Below the pieces are notes generated by a model. That model saw nothing but the letters and a program-made list of their open reading frames with translations, did not search any database and was not told the origin of the DNA. A DNA stretch of 30,000 nucleotides from Blautia wexlerae DSM 19850 (GTDB lineage: Bacteria > Bacillota > Clostridia > Lachnospirales > Lachnospiraceae), in NCBI RefSeq assembly GCF_025148125.1, contig NZ_CP102267.1:1-30000 (forward strand), written 5' to 3'. Numbering within the stretch: the stretch's first letter is position 1; every line of letters starts with the position of its first letter. The translations under genes and the position numbers were made by a program. Shown piece by piece: positions 23,325-30,000 of this stretch.

Positions 23325-24176
23325 ATGAGTGGTAAATTGTATTTATGTGCAACACCCATAGGAAATCTGGAGGATATTACACTCCGGGTACTTCGAACAT
23401 TGAAAGAAGTGGATCTTATTGCAGCAGAGGATACCAGAAACAGTATTAAACTGCTGAACCATTTTGATATAAAAACACCTATGACCAGTTATCATGAGTA
23501 CAACAAAATTGATAAGGCATATGTTCTGATCAGTAAAATGCAGGAAGGGCAGAATATTGCACTGATCACAGATGCGGGAACTCCGGGGATCTCAGATCCG
23601 GGAGAGGAGCTTGCGGCAATGTGTTATGAAGCGGGGATTGAAGTAACTTCTCTTCCGGGACCTGCTGCCTGTATCACTGCCCTGACTCTGTCCGGACTTC
23701 CAACCAGAAGATTCGCTTTTGAAGCATTTCTTCCGGCAGATAAAAAAGAAAGAAAACTGATTCTGGAAGAACTGAAGAATGAAACGAGAACTATCATTCT
23801 CTATGAGGCTCCTCACAGACTGGTAAGAACTCTGGAGGAATTGAAGGAAACTCTCGGAAATCGCAGAATGACTCTTTGCAGGGAACTGACGAAAAGACAT
23901 GAGACTGCATTCCATACGACTATCGAGGAGCTGATCCTCTATTATCAGACAGAGAAGCCGCTTGGAGAGTGTGTGCTGGTGATTGAAGGCAGAAGCAGAC
24001 AGGAGATGGAAGAGGAACAGAAGGCATCCTGGGAAAAAATTACCATAGAAGAACACATGGAAATCTATGAAAATCAGGGACATTCAAGAAAAGAAGCTAT
24101 GAAAATGGTAGCAAATGACAGAGGAATGACGAAGAGAGATGTCTATCAGTACCTCATCAATAAAACCGAAGAATAA
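23325..24176 (+). CDS. rsmI: 16S rRNA (cytidine1402-2'-O)-methyltransferase RsmI
   Basis: RsmI 2'-O-methylates C1402 in the decoding centre of 16S rRNA. It belongs to the tetrapyrrole-methylase fold. Seen: LYLCATPIGNLEDITLRVL at the N-terminus, IAAEDTRNSIKLLNHF, ALITDAGTPGISDPG, VTSLPGPAACITAL and LYEAPHRLVRTLEEL, the RsmI set. The length of 283 is normal. It corresponds to B. subtilis yabC, completing the conserved yaaO to yabC order. Start ATG 23325 follows AGAGGA (23311-23316). Together with rsmA it makes two 16S rRNA methylases near the origin. A strong terminator follows. Confidence 0.97.
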   Translation: MSGKLYLCATPIGNLEDITLRVLRTLKEVDLIAAEDTRNSIKLLNHFDIKTPMTSYHEYNKIDKAYVLISKMQEGQNIALITDAGTPGISDPGEELAAMCYEAGIEVTSLPGPAACITALTLSGLPTRRFAFEAFLPADKKERKLILEELKNETRTIILYEAPHRLVRTLEELKETLGNRRMTLCRELTKRHETAFHTTIEELILYYQTEKPLGECVLVIEGRSRQEMEEEQKASWEKITIEEHMEIYENQGHSRKEAMKMVANDRGMTKRDVYQYLINKTEE

Positions 24177-24189
24177 GATTAACATACAG

Positions 24190-24219
24190 AAGAATTCCCG
24201 TTTTCGGGGATTCTTTTTT
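24190..24219 (+). terminator. Strong intrinsic terminator after rsmI
   Basis: An 11-bp stem (24190-24200 with 24205-24215, including one G-T pair) with a TTTT loop runs into T24214-T24219. It separates the holB row from the gyrase promoter. Confidence 0.93.
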
Positions 24220-24249
24220 ATTCAGGCTGTGGCAAGGAACGGGCTTTTG

Positions 24250-24258
24250 TGCTATAAT
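24250..24258 (+). promoter_or_regulatory. Extended -10 promoter of gyrB
   Basis: TGCTATAAT (24250-24258) is a perfect extended -10 box about 115 nt before the gyrB start, just after the rsmI terminator. The -35 region is weak (near TGGCAA, 24230-24235), as at several promoters here. Confidence 0.65.
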
Positions 24259-24283
24259 AAATTTGTATTATTATGTCCAGATA

Positions 24284-26299
<2,016 letters not shown>

Positions 26300-26318
26300 T
26301 AATAGGGAGAATAGATAA

Positions 26319-28892
26319 ATGGAAGATAATATTTTTGACAAAGTCCACGAGGTGGATCTGGAAAAGACCATGAAGGACTCTTATATTGACTATGCCATGA
26401 GCGTTATCGCTTCCAGAGCACTGCCTGATGTAAGAGATGGTCTGAAACCGGTTCAGCGACGTGTATTGTATTCCATGATAGAACTGAATAATGGTCCTGA
26501 CAAACCGCATCGTAAATGTGCGCGTATTGTCGGTGATACAATGGGTAAATATCATCCACATGGTGACAGTTCTATTTATGGAGCACTTGTAAATATGGCA
26601 CAGGAATGGTCTACCAGATATCCGCTGGTAGACGGACATGGAAACTTTGGTTCCGTAGATGGTGACGGGGCAGCGGCCATGCGATACACTGAGGCACGTC
26701 TGAGTAAGATTTCCATGGAAATGCTGGCAGATATCAACAAAGATACTGTTGACTTCCAGCCAAACTTTGATGAAACAGAGAGAGAGCCGGTTGTACTGCC
26801 GTCCCGTTATCCGAATCTTCTGGTGAACGGAACTTCAGGTATTGCAGTAGGTATGGCTACCAATATCCCTCCTCATAATCTGAGAGAGGTTGTGGATGCT
26901 GTTGTCAAGATTATAGACAATATCATTGAAGAACAACGCGAAACGACTATGGAAGAGATTCTGGATATTGTAAAAGGTCCTGATTTTCCTACTGGTGCGA
27001 CGATTCTTGGAAGAAGAGGGATTGAAGAAGCATACAGAACAGGTCGCGGTAAGATTCGTGTACGTGCAGTGACAAATATTGAGACTCTTCCAAACGGAAA
27101 GTCCAGAATTATTGTCACAGAGCTTCCGTATCTGGTAAATAAAGCGCGTCTGATCTCAAAGATTGCAGAACTTGTAAGAGATAAAAAGATTGACGGAATC
27201 ACAGACCTGAATGACCATTCCAGTCGTGAGGGAATGAGAATCTGTATTGATCTGCGCAAGGATGCAAATGCAAATGTAGTTTTGAATTTACTGTATAAGC
27301 ATACGCAGTTACAGGATACTTTTGGCGTAAATATGCTTTCACTTATTCCGAATAACGGAAGTCTGGAACCGAAGGTATTAAACCTGAAACAGATGCTGGA
27401 ATATTATCTGGCTCATCAGGAAGATGTAGTGACCAGAAGAACGAAATATGACCTGAATAAAGCAAGAGAGCGAGCTCACATTTTAGAAGGTCTGCTGAAA
27501 GCACTGGACAATATTGATGAGGTGATCCGTATTATCAGAGCTTCGCAGAATGTGCAGATCGCAAAACAGGAGTTAATGGATCGCTTTGAACTGACAGATG
27601 TTCAGGCACAGGCAATCGTAGATATGCGTCTGCGTGCTCTGACAGGTCTGGAAAGAGAGAAGCTGGAAGCAGAATATGCTGATTTAATGGAAAAAATCCG
27701 TAAATACGAGGCTATCCTTGCGGACAGAAGTCTTCTTCTTCGCGTGATTCGTGAAGAAATTCTTGCAATTGCAGAGAAATACGGAGACGACAGAAAGACT
27801 TCTATCGGATATGATGTATACGATATTTCTACAGAGGATCTGATTCCGAGAGAGAATACAGTGATCACAATGACCAAACTTGGATATATTAAGAGAATGA
27901 CAGTAGATAATTTCAGAAGCCAGAACAGAGGTGGAAGAGGAATCAAGGGAATGCAGACTCTTGAGGATGACTACATTGAAGAACTTCTGATGACAACTAC
28001 CCATCATTATCTGATGTTCTTTACAAATACAGGAAGGGTATATCGTCTGAAGGCATATGAGATTCCGGAGGCAGGACGTACTGCAAGAGGAACTGCGATT
28101 ATTAATCTGTTACAGCTTATGCCGGGGGAATGTATCACTGCAGTAATCCCGCTCCGCAAATTTGAAGATGGTCATTATCTGATGATGGCTACGAAGAATG
28201 GCCTGGTAAAGAAAACACCGATTAAAGAATATGCGAATGTGCGTAAAAACGGACTGGCAGCTATCACATTGCGTGATGATGATGAACTGATCGAGGTTAA
28301 GCTTACAGATGATAAGAAGGATATAATACTTGTTACAAAAGATGGTATGTGTATCCGTTTTAAAGAAACAGATGTAAGAAGTACAGGCAGAACTTCTATG
28401 GGCGTACGCGGTATGAATATCGATGATGGAGACGAAGTGGTAGCAATGCAGCTGAATTCTCAGGGAGATTGTCTGCTGATAGTTTCTGCAAATGGTATGG
28501 GTAAACGTACTTCTATGGGCGAATTTACCTGTCAGAATCGTGGCGGTAAAGGTGTAAAATGTTATAAGATTACCGAGAAAACCGGTGATGTAATCGGAGC
28601 AAGAGCTGTAAATGAAGATAATGAAGTAATGCTGATCACTACGGAAGGTATTATCATCAGAATCGCCTGCGCTGATATTTCCATTCTTGGAAGAATTACA
28701 TCGGGTGTAAAACTGATCAATCTTACAGAGGGTGTCACTGTAGCCAGTGTAGCTAAAGTGAGAGATAAAGAAGAAAAAGATACAAATGCACAGCAGGCAG
28801 CAGTGGAAATTACGGACAGTGCAGAAACAGAAGAATCTGATCAGCCGACAGATCAGGAGACACAGGATGAGAACAGAGGGGAAGAGGAATAA
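26319..28892 (+). CDS. gyrA: DNA gyrase subunit A
   Basis: GyrA is the DNA breakage-rejoining subunit of gyrase. 857 residues. Seen: [26 protein letters not shown], the quinolone-determining segment [17 protein letters not shown], catalytic Tyr123 ([11 protein letters not shown]), [15 protein letters not shown], and in the C-terminal DNA-wrapping domain the GyrA box QNRGGRG (in [12 protein letters not shown]), with a second related QNRGGKG. The C-terminal tail (about 50 residues) is acidic. In the quinolone region the serine is Ser84, but the usual acidic residue four positions on is Gly88. The ribosome site is GGGAGA (26305-26310). It shares the gyrB promoter and ends 2 bp before the lipoprotein gene. 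Confidence 0.98.
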   Translation: MEDNIFDKVHEVDLEKTMKDSYIDYAMSVIASRALPDVRDGLKPVQRRVLYSMIELNNGPDKPHRKCARIVGDTMGKYHPHGDSSIYGALVNMAQEWSTRYPLVDGHGNFGSVDGDGAAAMRYTEARLSKISMEMLADINKDTVDFQPNFDETEREPVVLPSRYPNLLVNGTSGIAVGMATNIPPHNLREVVDAVVKIIDNIIEEQRETTMEEILDIVKGPDFPTGATILGRRGIEEAYRTGRGKIRVRAVTNIETLPNGKSRIIVTELPYLVNKARLISKIAELVRDKKIDGITDLNDHSSREGMRICIDLRKDANANVVLNLLYKHTQLQDTFGVNMLSLIPNNGSLEPKVLNLKQMLEYYLAHQEDVVTRRTKYDLNKARERAHILEGLLKALDNIDEVIRIIRASQNVQIAKQELMDRFELTDVQAQAIVDMRLRALTGLEREKLEAEYADLMEKIRKYEAILADRSLLLRVIREEILAIAEKYGDDRKTSIGYDVYDISTEDLIPRENTVITMTKLGYIKRMTVDNFRSQNRGGRGIKGMQTLEDDYIEELLMTTTHHYLMFFTNTGRVYRLKAYEIPEAGRTARGTAIINLLQLMPGECITAVIPLRKFEDGHYLMMATKNGLVKKTPIKEYANVRKNGLAAITLRDDDELIEVKLTDDKKDIILVTKDGMCIRFKETDVRSTGRTSMGVRGMNIDDGDEVVAMQLNSQGDCLLIVSANGMGKRTSMGEFTCQNRGGKGVKCYKITEKTGDVIGARAVNEDNEVMLITTEGIIIRIACADISILGRITSGVKLINLTEGVTVASVAKVRDKEEKDTNAQQAAVEITDSAETEESDQPTDQETQDENRGEEE

Positions 28893-28894
28893 CC

Positions 28895-29452
28895 ATGAAG
28901 AAATGGTACAGATATCTTGCAGCCGGAGTGTTGGTATTACTGACACTCTGTGTGGCAGGATGCGGGGGAGTGAGTCATAAATCACCGGAAAAAGTAACAG
29001 AGGAATTGATTCAGTCCTATACTGACGGGAAAGAAAAGAAAGTGAAGGAGTGCTATAACCAGGCAGATAATACAGAAGCAGATCTTCAGACAGAGATTAC
29101 AGCAACACTCAAATATTTTGCGGCACATAATCCTAAGAAAGTATCTGTTCAGGATTGTGAGATCCTTTCTGAAAATGACAAGTACAGTTATGTATACATA
29201 ACCTACAATCTGATCCTGGAGGATGATCAGGAATATCCATGTGTTGAAACTTATATGGTTGGTAAACAGGATAAAACTTATTATATCATGGCACCATCAC
29301 AGATCACAGATGATATGAAAACTCAGGCGGCTACAGCATATGTCCAATTTATGAAGACAGATGCTTACAAGACGTATACCAAAGCATATGAAACATTTAT
29401 CAAGAAAAATCCGGGATATGAAGACAAAATTTCGGAAAAAGCAGGAGTGTAA
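28895..29452 (+). CDS. Putative lipoprotein of unknown function
   Basis: A 185-residue predicted lipoprotein. Seen: MKKWYRYLAAG followed by a hydrophobic stretch and the lipobox V-A-G-C with Cys23, then a GGVSH linker. The mature part looks like a small alpha-beta domain of the NTF2/DUF4878 kind: KSPEKVTEELIQSYTDGKEKKVKECY, a central EILSENDKYSYVYITYNLIL, and a YPCVETYMVGKQDKTYYIM segment. The NTF2-like suggestion rests on the helix-then-strands pattern (residue-wise expectation only). Two extra cysteines, C46 and one near residue 112, are present. ATG 28895 is 2 bp after gyrA with AGAGGAA at 28884-28890, so it is probably co-transcribed with gyrase, which is unusual company for a surface lipoprotein. 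Confidence 0.88.
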   Translation: MKKWYRYLAAGVLVLLTLCVAGCGGVSHKSPEKVTEELIQSYTDGKEKKVKECYNQADNTEADLQTEITATLKYFAAHNPKKVSVQDCEILSENDKYSYVYITYNLILEDDQEYPCVETYMVGKQDKTYYIMAPSQITDDMKTQAATAYVQFMKTDAYKTYTKAYETFIKKNPGYEDKISEKAGV

Positions 29453-29470
29453 TATATCGAGGGCAAAAAA

Positions 29471-30000
29471 ATGAAAAGAATATTACTGATGGTATTTAGA
29501 AATCTCTTTTTTGTTCCATATGGATGGTTTAAGTTATGCTGGTATGCATCGCATGCAGAACGTTACAGTGAAGAACAGAGATATCAGCTTCTTAAATATG
29601 TAGATAACAGAGCAGTGAAAGGCGGTAATCTGGTAATTGACGGTCATGGTATGGAAAATATTCCAAAAGAAAATGGGTTTATTTTCTTTCCCAATCATCA
29701 GGGATTATTTGATGTACTTGCAATCATACAGGTGTGTCCGGTACCTTTCTCGGTAGTGGCAAAAAAAGAGCTGACAAACGTACCATTTCTGAAGCAGGTA
29801 TTTGCATGCATGAAAGCGTTTATGATTGACCGTGATGATGTCAAACAATCTATGCAGGTAATCATTAATGTTATCAAAGAAGTAAAGGCAGGAAGAAACT
29901 ATCTGATTTTTGCCGAGGGAACCAGAAGCAAAGACGGCAATCATCCGCAGGAATTTAAAGGTGGAAGTTTTAAAGCTGCAACGAAATCAAAATGTCCGAT
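29471..30000 (+). CDS. plsC: 1-acyl-sn-glycerol-3-phosphate acyltransferase (PlsC family), 3' end beyond the window
   Basis: The frame opens at ATG 29471 after GAGGG (29459-29463) and runs open to the window end (176 complete codons). PlsC enzymes acylate lysophosphatidic acid to phosphatidic acid at the inner face of the membrane. Seen: a hydrophobic, aromatic N-terminus (MKRILLMVFRNLFFVPYGWF), the catalytic NHxxxxD motif as NHQGLFD, VAKKELTNVPFLKQVF, and the glycerol-phosphate-binding FAEGTRSKDG. The motif order and spacing are right for the family. The missing part is probably 50-80 residues. It follows the lipoprotein gene by 18 bp. Confidence 0.94.
   Translation, partial: MKRILLMVFRNLFFVPYGWFKLCWYASHAERYSEEQRYQLLKYVDNRAVKGGNLVIDGHGMENIPKENGFIFFPNHQGLFDVLAIIQVCPVPFSVVAKKELTNVPFLKQVFACMKAFMIDRDDVKQSMQVIINVIKEVKAGRNYLIFAEGTRSKDGNHPQEFKGGSFKAATKSKCP

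Noticed and set aside
28110..28985. 291-codon minus-strand open frame opposite the gyrA end and lipoprotein start
   Set aside because: Antisense shadow of two well-supported genes, with no recognisable motifs.

Overview
The window starts at the first base of dnaA and runs through a replication-origin neighbourhood of a low-to-mid GC Firmicute. The gene order (dnaA, oriC, dnaN, S4-domain yaaA, recF; later a yaaO, kinase, holB, yaaT, yabB, rsmI block), the GGAGG-type ribosome binding sites, the SAM-I riboswitch in front of metK and the character of the proteins point to a Lachnospiraceae (Blautia-like) gut anaerobe. The genus is inference. The start at base 1 looks like the conventional zero point of a finished chromosome. 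All genes except one (a small alarmone synthetase at 8577-9239) lie on the + strand, as expected for the leading strand just right of oriC.

Layout: (1) 1-4063, replication start block: dnaA, an origin with six perfect TTATACACA DnaA boxes in opposed orientation and an AT-rich unwinding segment, dnaN, yaaA, recF. gyrB/gyrA, which often follow recF in Firmicutes, are about 20 kb further on. (2) 4078-7458: a promoter, an unusual 788-residue protein (helical-repeat N-terminus, long acidic linker, C-terminal AAA+ domain with degraded catalytic motifs), then rsmA/ksgA and a clear terminator. (3) 7459-8576: a poorly coding stretch with a 59-codon ORF overlapping an 8-codon mini-ORF, a small secreted protein resembling the DUF1002 C-terminus, and an AT-rich intergenic region. 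(4) 8577-13306: a minus-strand RelQ/YjbM-type (p)ppGpp synthetase divergent from a row containing a three-S1-domain RNA-binding protein, a CBS/DRTGG-type family II pyrophosphatase, an FMN-binding reductase and a shikimate-kinase-like protein with altered substrate residues. (5) 13348-16500: murA, then metK under a SAM-I riboswitch with intrinsic terminator. (6) 16531-18426: a sensor kinase/response regulator pair. (7) 18440-24219: YaaO-type decarboxylase, a guanylate-kinase-like protein with an odd P-loop, holB, yaaT/ricT, yabB, rsmI and a strong terminator; this mirrors the Bacillus subtilis yaaO-tmk-holB-yaaT-yabB-yabC order, with the kinase changed and some small genes missing. (8) 24250-30000: promoter, a 20-bp hairpin in the leader, gyrB, gyrA, a lipoprotein, and a PlsC-type acyltransferase cut by the window end.

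Most content is core housekeeping: replication initiation and clamp, DNA topology, rRNA methylation, SAM and peptidoglycan precursor synthesis, alarmone signalling. I see no phage, IS element, CRISPR array, tRNA or rRNA gene. The less ordinary parts are the pseudo-AAA+ protein, the mini-ORF/59-codon ORF pair, the altered kinases, a dispersed GTAACTGTTCAGTA hairpin element, and the gyrB leader hairpin. None amounts to a demonstrated new system.
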